In this document: one piece after another, positions 25,429-37,256 of the stretch
Numbering within the stretch: the stretch's first letter is position 1
Layout of the letters: each line of letters opens with the position of its first letter
Source of the DNA: Lamellibrachia columna
Lineage: Eukaryota > Annelida > Polychaeta > Sabellida > Siboglinidae
Direction of reading: 5' to 3'
DNA: 64,000 nt
Assembly (NCBI GenBank): GCA_963662155.1
Contig: OY759269.1
Location: 124,001 to 188,000 of the forward strand
The notes under the pieces: generated by a model
What the model was told of the DNA's origin: nothing
The model's input: the letters and a program-made list of their open reading frames with translations, nothing else
Database searches by the model: none
Translations under genes and position numbers: made by a program

Positions 25429-25558
25429 ATGCAGACATACTAGTAAAGAGAGTGGATGAGAAAGGTGAAAAAACATAAAGGATGCAAGAAAAGGGGAACG
25501 AACAGCTAAGATCGAAGGACTGCGTGAGGTGGGATATGAGAAGATCGGGGGAAGATGA

Positions 25559-25642
25559 ATGATGGAGAGGGGCAAGATGAAAGATGGAGAGGGGCAAGAT
25601 GAAAGATGGACAGGGGCAAGATGAAAGATGGAGAGGGGGCAG
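25559..25642. repeat. 22 bp VNTR, four copies (M2)
   Basis: Same repeat as at 12003-12108 with one copy fewer. Confidence 0.85.
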
Positions 25643-26625
25643 CCGATAAAAAAGTATGGAAAGATAAAACAGAAAGAGTGACTCGACAATATTTTACCTG
25701 AACCTAACCCATGAACATAAGTGAAAAAAGAGGAAAAGCACCGATAGTTTGGTAAAAAAAAGTTAGGTTTAATAAATCCAATAATATGGTCAACATTTTC
25801 ATAAGCAGTGTATAAATTGCTTATGAGAAAAAACATTATTTCAATAGAATATTTGCTAAATATTTACAAAATCAATCTCTCATATGTATCTCTGTTTGAG
25901 CAATATGCATTTTACCATATGGTTGTACTCATATAAACGACGTAATCTTCTTGACTACAGCATGCTCATAAAAATCAAATATCCATTGTCAAGAAGGATG
26001 TACAGTGAAAGTATAAATAAAAACATTAAACAAATCAATCTGGTTACCAAATCATAAGCCATTACTACTCAGCGCAAATACTGATTTATTAGAACAACTG
26101 TAAAAGTTAGTTTCTCAATCTAATGTGACATTCTCCCCTCCCCCACAATTCATTGTTACAGTTTTTGCAATGTGTGTTTCACTCATAATCCAATGAATTT
26201 GCAAGAGCACCATGAATGGCCTGTTTCTAAGGCGGTTATGTCTACTTATGACACCAACCTGTACCAACACACAAAGTGGGGATAGGCAAGCGCGAACCAA
26301 TTGAAGTGACCCTTGATATTGTTTACTCTCGGTCCACCAAAATTGTTCCTGGCTGCCGCAGCACCTGCAAAAACACCTAAAGTAAAGGCATGTTTATGTT
26401 TACACAGCACTGTATCCACTCCTTGGGATTGTTCAACGTGCTTAACAGTTCACTCCCTGGCTGACCTGTTCATTCCAACACCTTTTGTACTTATCTGGGA
26501 GTCTGACTTTGTAATGAGTTGGTTGTATTTAGTCAGTTCTGTGTCATGGCGAGCAACACCCAGAACTGTCGTGTTCCTGAGAACAAAAAGAAGAGTTGTG
26601 GTTGGATGTGGGTTGTCGGAAGAGG

Positions 26626-27525
26626 TGCACTAATCAGCAGGAATATCAGCATGAAGGATGTTCTTAGGATGGGGATGTATGCAAACGATCTGGCCATGAT
26701 AGCAGACAAAAAACAAGAACTACAGGAAGTGTTGGAGCAATGGAAGGGGACGTTCAAGAATCACGGACCGATAATGAGCCGGGAGAAGACAGAAGAGATG
26801 TGGGTTTGACATCAGAGAGAGGACTTGAATATTAGTTTGGATGATAAGGAGTTCAACCAAGTGGATGGCTTTGTGTAACTTGGAGGAATGGTTAATGAGG
26901 ATGAGCATTCAGAGGTAGAAATGCGATGCCGGATACAACAGGGAGCGAATGCTTGGGGAAAGGTAGAGGGAGTCATGTTGGACAGAAACATTTTGAAAAA
27001 GCTGAAAAGGAAAGTCCTGAGAGCTTGTGTTACACAAGCATGCCTTAATCTGTATCTGGAGACAGTGGCGTTGACAGAACAACAACAGCAGCTGAAAGTT
27101 GGTTCTGGTTTTGTCGAATAACACGAACAAAGAGGGTTGACGAAAGAAAGATGAACGACCTGACGAAATATGTGATGCAACTAAACAGTTCAACCGGAAG
27201 ATTGGTGAGAAGCAAGTTGAAATGGGCAGGCCACATGATAAGGATGGATGCAGACATACTAGTGAAGAGAGTGGAAGAGAAAGGTGAAAAAACATCAAGG
27301 ATGCAAGAAAAGGGGAACGAACAGCTAAGATCGAAGGACTGCGTGAGGTGGGATATGAGAAGATCCGGGAAAGATGAAAGATGGAGAGGGGGCAGCCGAT
27401 AAAAAAGTATGGAAAGAAAAGAAGAAAGAATGACTGGACAATATTTTACCTGAACCTAACCCATGAACATCAGTGGAAAAAAGAGGAAAAGCACCGTTAG
27501 TTTGGTAAAAAAAAGTTATGTTTAA
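26626..27525 (+). mobile_element. Non-LTR RT relic, diverged (M2)
   Basis: Counterpart of M1 unit 5. Confidence 0.75.
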
Positions 27526-27929
27526 TAAATCCAATAATATGGTCAACATTTTCATAAGCAGTGTATAAATTGCTTATGAGAAAAAAAAATTATTTCAATA
27601 GAATATTTGCTAAATATTTACAAAATCAATCTCTCATATGTATCTTTGTTTGAGCAATATGCATTTTACCATATGGTTGTACTCATATAAACGACGTACT
27701 TTTCTTGACTACAGCATACTCATAAAAAATCAAATATCCTTTGACAAGAAGGATGTACAGTGAAAGTATAAATAAAAACATTAAACAAATCAATCTGGTT
27801 ACCAAAACATAAGCCATTACTACTCAGCGCAAATACTGATTTATTAGAACAACTGTGAGCTCACTGTAAATCCAACACGCCGCTAACTTTGTCTGTTGCC
27901 AGGGCGGCTTCGCGATAATCTCGCGCTAA

Positions 27930-28457
27930 GTTTGCAGTCAACTGTTGAAACACGTCGAAGACGAGTGGGGATTGCGTCTCTACGTCGGTGATCGCGACGA
28001 CGTCGGCGCCTCGAAAATAGGAGGCTTCGACAACGGCGACAATGTGGTCGTATGTTTGATGCGACAGTTCATCGACGACAGCGAACTCATGACGACGGCG
28101 CTCGGCAGCATCAAACCGCTGCCCAAATACATATTTGTCTTGCTCGACGTCACCCAATCTTCATCCATTCGCCCACGTCTGCAGCAACTGCTCTTACAAG
28201 ACTCTGCCTCCATCCAGGTCAAGTGAAGCACTGATGCACGACTCCGACGTCTCTTTGATGCGATACCAAATGCTAGTTTCGTTCCAGGACACACGTTAGA
28301 TGATGTAAACATTATAGCAAACAATCAATCATCTTTGATATAGCATTCAACGCTCCCCATCAAAGACACCGCGTGCGACACAAGTGTTGACTTTGTACCA
28401 GGATACACGTGTGTAACAAACACTGATACGCAGACACGCTTCCCTGCCGACGTTTAA
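27930..28457 (+). pseudogene. TIR-domain pseudo-exon, M3 copy
   Basis: Appears identical to the M2 copy over the TIR frame, with the same stops and terminal AATAAA. This agrees with M2 and M3 being the most recent duplicates. Confidence 0.6.
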
Positions 28458-28461
28458 TAAA

Positions 28462-31230
28462 AGCCACATGCCGTGATATGAGCTGGTATGCGCATTGAGC
28501 TATAGAGGCCTATGTTGCAACATTTGTTTTTGCGCGGTTTATTATTTTATTTTTCGTACTAGTGTTAGCAGTAAGATGCGCGCATGAGTAAGCTACAGCG
28601 TGGTGCGAACCATGGCCATATTAAATATTGCTAAACACTTGTACATGTCTGCATTAACAAACAAACGGCATATCTCCCTCCCGCGCTGCCTCCTCTCCCT
28701 TCCTCGCTTCTTCTCTGACCCTTCTCCTTCTCTCCCAACGAATGGGGCGTGACAACGTTCCAGATAGAACGTCAGGCTCCCAGTCGTGAAAACCCTAGCT
28801 TGAACCGTCTTGCTGCCGTTTCGAAGCTTTGGCAATTTGTTTCACCGAACGTTGCCACAGCTCATTCGTTTGTATGAATGAGTATCTGGCTATATGCAGT
28901 GGTGATTATACGTACGAATGGTCTTCGAGCAGTAACTGCAGATGACTGAGTGCTTCCCAGAGAAGTCGAGATGGAGTTGGAATGAACAGGTGTGCTAGGG
29001 GTGAAGTGTAAAACACTTTGAACACTGAACGTACACTAACTGATGCGTACTATTATTTTTTGGTGTAACCATGTTGAGAAAATTGCTGTAAACAGAACGA
29101 TTACGTATCCTCAATAGAACAACACGCATGTGTCGATACAATTAGGATACCAGAATAATTGCGACATAGAAATTGCGCTTCTAAGTGAGGATTACAACGT
29201 CATTCAGGGCGTTGACAGGTGTCAAGGCGTGGTGCTGCAATAGATTATGTTATGCAAACAGGACAACGCCGTCCGAGCGCATGGACAATGCGTGTCGTAG
29301 TTCGTTGATTACTTCCGCCAGCACAGACAACAGACCACAATGGTTCATTCCTGTTTACCAGCCAGCATGCGGGGAGTTCTTGCATTTAGCGTGTCTTATA
29401 TAGCAATCCATGCGAAGTTGGTGATTCTTCTTCCAAAAATTGGTATACGGTGTACGGCCTACCATGACTGAAGAATGATCAATTGGAGAAATATGGAGGA
29501 GTGTGCAAGATAGCATTTCGTGAGCTACATTCGTGTTGGAGTGCATGTTATCTGCTTCAACATACGTTGTATATCAATAGCACACGCTGCGTGCTTCCTG
29601 TGGTGTTCTCTGTAAAAGCTGATCTCATCTAGATAGGTAGAAATGCATTGCGTTGACAGCCAGTCGGACGAAATTGGTGAAGAAAGAGATGATTCGAGAC
29701 AGCTACTAACAAAAGGAGCATTATAAACAGGGACTTTGTGACCTACCAGAATGCGGAAGGTTTGTGTATAAACATTATTTGGCTTTGTAGATAAATAATA
29801 TCTATACTACGGAGTACACATATTTGATATGGTTTTAATTCTGATACATATTTTATTCATTCTACAAACGATTGATCATTTCATATGGAGTTTTGATTAA
29901 TGTATTGGGACAGATTACTTATTAGTGACAACTATGTTTTTCTGCTTCTGATGCAACGCATGACTGTGTATTAGTCGCACGAAAATTTGGCTAGACTGTT
30001 GCTGGCAAGGAGACGAGACACTTTCTATGCGTTTTGGCTTATTGTTGGCTAACGTAACAGTTAACAAAGTAACGGCGGTGGGAATTGCTAGATGCATAGA
30101 TAATAAACAGACATACCAGTTATCACAACTGTTCGATGATACTATTGCCAATATAATAAACCTTTTCCACTTGGAGTGTGTTGTATTCCTAAGACAGGGT
30201 TTTGTAGGGTTGTTGATATCAATTACACTGCCAACGTTCTAGTAGACGCCATCTTAGAATGATCACTTCCGGGGCATGCGCATAATTTCACCACTAGATC
30301 TGCATAATTCAATATCAATAACATAGACTAATAATATTATTTATGCATGTTATACACTTTGCAGCATTACAACATGAACTATGCCATATAAGAAACATTC
30401 TAATTAACTAAATTGTTTAATTAGTAGTTGTTATATCAGTTAAATGTAAAGTTAACCTGTTTCAAGAGTTCACACCACAAATTCAGCTAAATAGGTTTAC
30501 CTACTATATAAACGGGTTGTCGTGTTGTCATAGGAGGTTACAAGCTTAACATATAGGGATTGTCAGTAGTTTGGCTGGAGAACTACAGGAAGGTCTGGGG
30601 GCCGACAAATCTCTCCCCTGAGAGCTGCTCGATATGTAACCATAAGAGACCCGGTGACTGTGGATTGGTCTCTCCAGCGACCGATAGGAGGTGCAACCAA
30701 ATAGCAGATTATGCTAAGTGTCACTCACGTCATTGGACTCTTATTTTTTAAACAAAAGTACATCGATCATTACATATTCAGATTCAGGTTATTATTCTCG
30801 ATTCGCATTAGTTGGTCAATCGGCATCAGTTTTATTGTCATCGTAGCAAACGTCTGTCAATCCGTAATCACTTACATGTAAATTATTACGTTGATGTCCT
30901 TCCTTGCATTTTAGTAAATCAATGCTTTCATTATATCACTCTACGTCACTCCCTAAACAAAAAGGCTATATAATATTAGTGTTTTATGGCACTCCAGCAA
31001 ACATGCAAATTTGTTCTCATCGAAGAACAGCCAGGCGACACTGTTAAGCTAATGCTTTCCACACGTTTTTATTTTACTGTGCTTCTCTACATGCAATCTA
31101 AAGTCTGACACATAAGGAAACGTCTTGCAACATATTGTGCGCACCTAATCGATTCAAATAGACATGCAAAATTTACCCCACCAATAATAACTAACTCGGA
31201 TTTACTTGCATTTAACTTTAATGTGGTCTC
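28462..31230. other. Block A, no gene recognised (M3)
   Basis: Near-identical to the M2 stretch. Nothing further is recognised. Confidence 0.5.
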
Positions 31231-31232
31231 TG

Positions 31233-31620
31233 TCATCCAATGGAAGATTTTGTGGAGACAATCCCTGAGCTAGTTTTGGAAGTGATTTGTATCTCATGTA
31301 GCCAAAATAGCATAGGTCTGTGATTTATTAGCATACACTTGGTGATCCAAGTTGTGACGTTGGATAACTGAGCCAAGTAGAGTAGCGTAGAGAGTGAAAC
31401 ACCCTGAGGAACATTACGTGAAGTAGGGAGCGTAGCTGAGTAACAATTCGCTATCTTCATTCTTTTGCATCTATCAGTTAAATATTATGAGAACCAGCTC
31501 TGTTCCAGATATGCCACACCACATTGACACACTTTTAATAAGTTGTCCTGTGACCAATGGTATCAAATGCGGCAGATAGCTTCAGCAAGAAAATGGTCTC
31601 CTTCCATACACTTCCTGGAC
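31233..31620 (-). mobile_element. L2-like LINE relic, M3
   Basis: Copy of the M2 relic, essentially identical. Confidence 0.6.
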
Positions 31621-31981
31621 CCACTACCCAGTGTGTAGATCCGCTCAAGTCTGGTCAATAACAGATTTAACACCTACACATGGTTCACTGAATGGTATTA
31701 ATTCAGTCAACACTTGATCATTTGCTGTGTCGCCAGAACAGTCTGCATTGATTGTCCTTAAACACTTCCAGGAGAAACCATATGGCAATATCTTCATTAT
31801 GTTGGACCGTCGACTGCAACGGTATTTTTTTTAATAATACAATAAGTTATAACATTTATATAAATTAAATTTAACAAAGGTAATAATAAATACATTTGTA
31901 TGTGGGCGTTTTCACGTACAGGGTACACTTTTGCCAAAATGAACTTTCCCGCATAGTATTGAAATAATTAATGGTGTAATA

Positions 31982-32182
31982 TTAATTCAGTCTAAATATA
32001 TATTCCTTGCTGATCTCAGCTAATTGATGCACAGCTGATTGTTGCACAACAACCAACTCACTTCTTCGTGGTGACGTACTACTCACGAGAGATGGAGTAA
32101 AGAGCTGACCCATTGTGTCTGCAATGATATTAACAGATGTCGTCATTTCATCATCCCAAAATCCAATAAATGAATGGGTCAA
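31982..32182 (-). pseudogene. Damaged copy of the putative exon, M3
   Basis: Same lesions as the M2 copy (2 bp deletion, replaced donor). Confidence 0.35.
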
Positions 32183-32403
32183 ATTTTCTAGTTTCTTTTA
32201 ATGCAGGCCATGTGAATATGTTACACATTTTTTTTACAAATATCTTGTTACACATAGGTGTAAGAAAACCTGTCTACTTAAATGCTTCCTTTTCTGTCTG
32301 AATCAACCAATGGTTCCATTCCAAAAATATATATAATTCGACCAAACATTACATCTATATTACACATCTGTTGAATACTAGTGGAATGATAGGATGAACA
32401 TTT

Positions 32404-33414
32404 AACAAGATTTAACAAGATTTGCCATCCAAGCCAAAGGCCCAGATGGCAAGTGGACAAGGAAACCATTGGCTTATCGAGAGTCCAACAATGTTCATCT
32501 ACTTATAACCCGCCCTCCTGAGATATGTGTCAACCTTGTTTTTAAACATATTCACGCTGCTAGCAGTTACACAATCTGTAGACAATTTGTTCCATTCATT
32601 TATTGTCCTCTGTGAGAACGAGTGCTTCCTGATGTCCAATCTACATTGATCCTTTACTAATTTTACCTCATGTCCTCTAGTTCTGCTATCCTTCTTGAGT
32701 GAGAAAAACATATTTCTATCAATATTTTCATACCCATTCAATATCTTAAAAACTTCAATCTGATCTCCTCTTAACCTCCTTGTCTCTAGAGTTGTTAAAC
32801 CACATTCTTTCAGGCGTTCTTCATAACTAAGGTCTCTCAGTTCTGGAATCATTTTAGTTGCTCTCCTTTGTATGCGTTCAAGCGTATCTATATCTTTCTT
32901 ACGATATGGTCTCCATGCTTGTATACAGTATTCTAAATGAGGTCTAACTATTGCTTTATAAAGAGGTATAATTAACTTTTTTCCCTTGTATGTTATGTTT
33001 CTTCTAATCAATCCAAGAATTTGATTACCCTTTGAAGCTGCAATACCACACTGCTCTGAAACTTTCATATCAGCGCTTATTGTAACTCCTAAGTCCTTTT
33101 CTTTTACAGTAGTACCCAGAACAGTATCTCCCATTTTATAGTTTACATTCAAGTTCCTATGTCCTGTATGTAGGCATTTACATTTCCAAAATTGAACAAC
33201 ATCTGCCATTTCTCAGACCATTTCACTAATCTGTCTAGATCGTTTTGTAAATGTTGTTTATCACCATCAGTATTAACCTTTCTAAACAGTTTTGTGTCAT
33301 CCGCAAATTTCAGTAAGTTACTTGTTATACTGTCGTCCAAGTCATTGATATAAATTAAGAATAATATAGGTCCTAATACTGATCCTTGAGGTACCCCACT
33401 CAAAACCGATTTCC
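32404..33414 (-). mobile_element. 5'-truncated CR1/Jockey-type LINE insertion, M3
   Basis: Same insertion at the same site and with the same frameshift as in M2, 13535 bp downstream. It was copied by the macro-duplication rather than inserted independently. Confidence 0.85.
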
Positions 33415-33726
33415 AAGCAGTATGCCGACGACCATAAAAGGATCAACATTTGCAGCAGTAAAAATACCCCAAAAAGCCATCTTGGTGCCCCCTGGGGCAA
33501 GACAGCTACCCATATACCTGGGGCAGTTCGGTCTACAACTCCTTCCCGCGTGTTTTTAATGCAAGAGCAAGAGAGCTCTTTACACTTCAAGTAAGCTGTA
33601 ATATATGTGTAAAGACTGACTGGGCTGTGAGTACAACAATCACTTTACACTTCAAGTAAGCTGTAATGTCTGCGTAAAGACTGACTTGGCTGTGAGTGCA
33701 ATAATTAGCATGAGCCAAGAACTTAC

Positions 33727-34095
33727 GCTGTCGATGTTCTCATCCTTGTGTGGTTTGTCCCAGGTGACACCGACGCCGTCCTGTCGTGACGTCTTTACTG
33801 CTGGTACGTCAATTGTTGTGTAATCGAATGGCTCTGTGTCGTCCACTGATGTAGTCATGTTGGGTACTGACTTTTGTGACTGAGGTTTGATGGTGGCACC
33901 TGGAATGATGACATCAAGTCTATACAGGCAATACATATCAGTCAGTGTTGTAGTTTGATCATTATAATAGTTTACAGAAATTACAAAATAACTTATCTGG
34001 GAGTCTGACTTATCTGGGAGTCTGACTTTGTAATGAGTTGGTTGTATTTAGTCAGTTCTGTGTCATGGCGTGCAACACCCATAACTGTCATGTTC
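33727..34095 (-). pseudogene. Exon broken by the 17 bp duplication, M3
   Basis: Same exon, splice sites and 17 bp tandem duplication as in M1 and M2. Confidence 0.5.
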
Positions 34096-34167
34096 CTGAG
34101 AACAAAAACAAGAGTTGTGGTTGGATATGGGTTGTCGGAAGAGTTTAAAGTTAACATCGGTTAGAGG

Positions 34168-35105
34168 CAAGGAAATGACCCTTTACTCTTTATCATGGTG
34201 GTGGCACTAATCAGCAGGAAGATCAGCATGAAGGATGTTCTCAGGAAGGGGATGTATGCAAACGATCTGGCCATGATAGCAGACACAAAACAAGAACTAC
34301 AGGAACTGTTGGAGGAATGGAAGTGGGTGTTCAAGAAGCACGGACCGATAATGAGACGGGAGAAGACAGAAGAGATGTGGGTTTGACATCAGAGAGAGCA
34401 CTTGAACATTAGCTTGGATGATAAGGAGTTCAACCAAGTGGATGGCTTTGTGTAACTTGGAGGAATGGTTAATGAGGATGAGGATTCAGAGGTAGAAATG
34501 CGATGACGGATACAACAGGGAGCGAATGCTTGGGGAAAGGTAGAGGGAGTCATGTTGGACAGAAACATTTTGAAAAAGCTGAAAAGGAAAGTCCTGAGAG
34601 CTTGTGTTACATAAGCATGCCTTAATCTCTATCTGGAGACAGTGGCGTTGACAGAACAACAACAGCAGCTGAAAGTTGGTTCTGGTTTTGTTGAATAACA
34701 CGAACATAGAGGGTTGACGAAAGAAGGATGAACGACCTGAGGAAATATGTGATGCAACAAAACAGTTCAACAGGAAGATTGGTGAGAAGCAAGATGAAAT
34801 GGCCAGGCCACATGGTAAGGATGGATGCAGACATACTAGTAAAGAGAGTGGAAGAGAAAGGTAAAAAAACATAAAGGATGCAAGAAAAGGGGAACAAACA
34901 GCTAAGATCGAAGGATTGCGTGAGGTGGGATATGAGAAGATCGGGGGAAGATGAAAGATGGAGAGGGGGCAGCCGATAGAAAAGTATGGAAAGAAAAAAC
35001 AGAAAGAGTGACTCGACAATATTTTACCTGAACCTAACCCATGAACATCAGTGAAAAAAGAGGAAAAGCACCGTTAGTTTGGTAAAAAAAAATTAGGTTT
35101 AATAA
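34168..35105 (+). mobile_element. Non-LTR RT relic (M3 unit 1)
   Basis: Copy of the relic with small differences from M1 unit 1, including a new stop near 34505. Confidence 0.75.
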
Positions 35106-35976
35106 ATCTAAAATATGGTCAACATTTTCATAAGCAGTGTATAAATTGCTTATGAGAAAAAACATTATTTCAATAGAATATTTGCTAAATATTAAAAAAT
35201 CAATCTCTCATATGTATCTCTGTTTGAGCAATATGCATTTTACCATATGGTTGTACTCATATAAACGACGAACTCTTCTTGACTACAGCATGCTCATAAA
35301 AATCAAATATCCTTTGACAAGAAGGATGTACAGTGAAAGTATAAATAAAAACATTAAACAAATCAATCTGGTTACCAAAACATACGCCATTTCTACTAAG
35401 CACAAATACTGATTTATTAGAACAACTGTAAAAGTTAGTTTCTCAATCTAATGTGACATTCTCCCCTCCCCCACAATTCATTGTTACAGTTTTTGCAATG
35501 TCTGTTTCACTCATAATCCAATGAATTTGCAAGAGCACCATGAATGGCCTGTTTCCAAGGCGGTTATGTCTACTTATGACACCAACCTGTACCAACACAC
35601 AAAGTGGGGATAGGCAAGCGCGATCCGATGGAAGTGACCCTTGATATTGTTTACTCTCGGTCCACCAAAATTTTTCCTGGCTGCCGCAGCACCTGTAAAA
35701 AGACCTAAAGTAAAGGCATGTTTATGTTTACACAGCACTGTATCCACTCCTTGGGATTGTTCAACGTGCTTAACAGTTCACTCCCTGGCTGACCTGTTCA
35801 TTCCAACACCTTTTGTACTTATCTGGGAGTCTGACTTTGTAATAAGTTGGTTGTATTTAGTCAGTTCTGTGTAATGGCGTGCAACACCCAGAACTGTCAT
35901 GTTCCTGAGAACAAAAAGAAGAGTTGTGGTTGGATATGGGTTGTCGGAAGAGTTTAAAGTTAACATCGGTTAGATG

Positions 35977-36739
35977 CAAGGAAATGACCCTTTACTCTTG
36001 ATCATGGTGGTGGCACTAATCAGCAGGAAGATCAGCATGAAGGATGTTCTCAGGAAGGGGATGTATGCAAACGATCTGGCCATGATAGCAGACAAAAACA
36101 AGAACTACAGGAAGTGTTGGAGGAATGGAAGGGGGTGTTCAAGAAGGAAGGACCGATAATGAGCCGGGAGAAGACAGAAGAGATGTGTGTTTGACATCAG
36201 AGAGAGGACTTGAACATTAGTTTGGATGATGAGGAGTTCAACCAAGTGGATGGCTTTGTGTAAAAAGTAAAGGTATGTTCTTATATAGCGCGGTATCCGG
36301 TCCATAGGACTGCTCAAAGCGCTTTACACTTCACACCCTGGCAGACCTGTTCATTCCAAAGCCATCTCAACTTCTTTGGGAAGTATTCAGCCACGCTGCA
36401 ATTGCTGCGCGAAGGCTATTCGTTCACATATCCACCACTGTCTGTATTGCTAGGTACTCATTTATACAGCTGAGTGAACTGTGGCAACGTGGGGTGATCA
36501 AACTTGCCAAAGGTTCGAAGCGACCGCAGTGGGATTTGAAACCGGGTTCTCTCGACTGAGAGTCCGGCCTTCTAACCGGTATGCTATCGCACCCCTTGGT
36601 AACTTGGAGGAATGGTTAATGAGGATGAGCATTCAGAGGTAGAAATGCGATGCCGGAAACAACAGGGAGCGAATGCTCGGGGAAAGGTAGAGGGAGTCAT
36701 GTTGAACAGAAACATTTTGAAAAATCTGAAAAGGAAAGT
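35977..36739 (+). mobile_element. Non-LTR RT relic, left part (M3, continues at 56274)
   Basis: Counterpart of the split relic in M1 unit 4, with a SINE at 36264-36598. It stops where block C begins. A 1 bp deletion in the region after YANDLAMIAD shifts the frame in this copy. Confidence 0.75.
36264..36598 (-). mobile_element. tRNA-derived SINE, M3
   Basis: Same insertion at the same site as in M1 and M2. Confidence 0.7.
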
Positions 36740-37256
36740 ATATTTTTTTACCTGGTGCCACAATACACCTATGTAAACAGACCCAAATATCACCTTTGAG
36801 TGTGGATTACTGAAAAGCCAGACACCGCAACTTGTCGAATTGCATAACATTACATAACCTACTTAGTGGAGTCCTCAGAAACAACTCACCTTCCCTGTGA
36901 AACAGTTACGCCAGCTCACTAGGCCATATCAGATAACAGCTGGGCCTGTCCAGGATTTTCTCAACTCCCAATAGATGTGTGCTCTTCACATGGACTTGAG
37001 TAAAGGTGACTGTGTCTAATTAACTGAAATAAACAAAAGTTGACTGCTAAGTAATTATATTATAATGTGACTTGTTCTGATTTGATGTAACTTATCAGAG
37101 GGAGGCTGCACTAGTTTGAATATGTCCCCCCCCCTAATATACTGGTCTCCTGTCACTGTCATCTGTTTTCTCAGGCGGATTAGACGTCTTTGCATTCAGA
37201 TAACGGTTTTGTCACTTTCATTAGTAATTTTACTTGGATTTACCTGGGATTTTACA

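Larger units (their letters stand above)
24253..25790 (+). mobile_element. Non-LTR RT relic split by SINE and block C fragment (M2)
   Basis: Counterpart of M1 unit 4, with the SINE at 24541-24875 and the block C fragment at 25017-25428. Confidence 0.75.
14322..27856. repeat. Macro-unit M2 (13535 bp)
   Basis: Complete copy; equivalent positions in M2 and M3 block A are exactly 13535 apart. It holds block A with the CR1-like insertion, four block B units, one full SINE and a 412 bp block C fragment. Compared with M1 it lacks one of the near-identical 1.81 kb units, as expected from unequal crossing-over. Confidence 0.9.
20473..27856. repeat. Block B tandem array, M2 (four units)
   Basis: Units start at 20473, 22283, 24093 (with SINE and block C fragment) and 26489 (diverged, truncated). 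One unit fewer than in M1. Confidence 0.9.

Noticed and set aside
37116..37256. Extended N-terminus of the transposase upstream of ATG 37257
   Set aside because: The frame is open but begins at a TTG or at an ATG before a C-run that varies in length between units. A strong splice acceptor lies downstream of it, so ATG 37257 is the better start.
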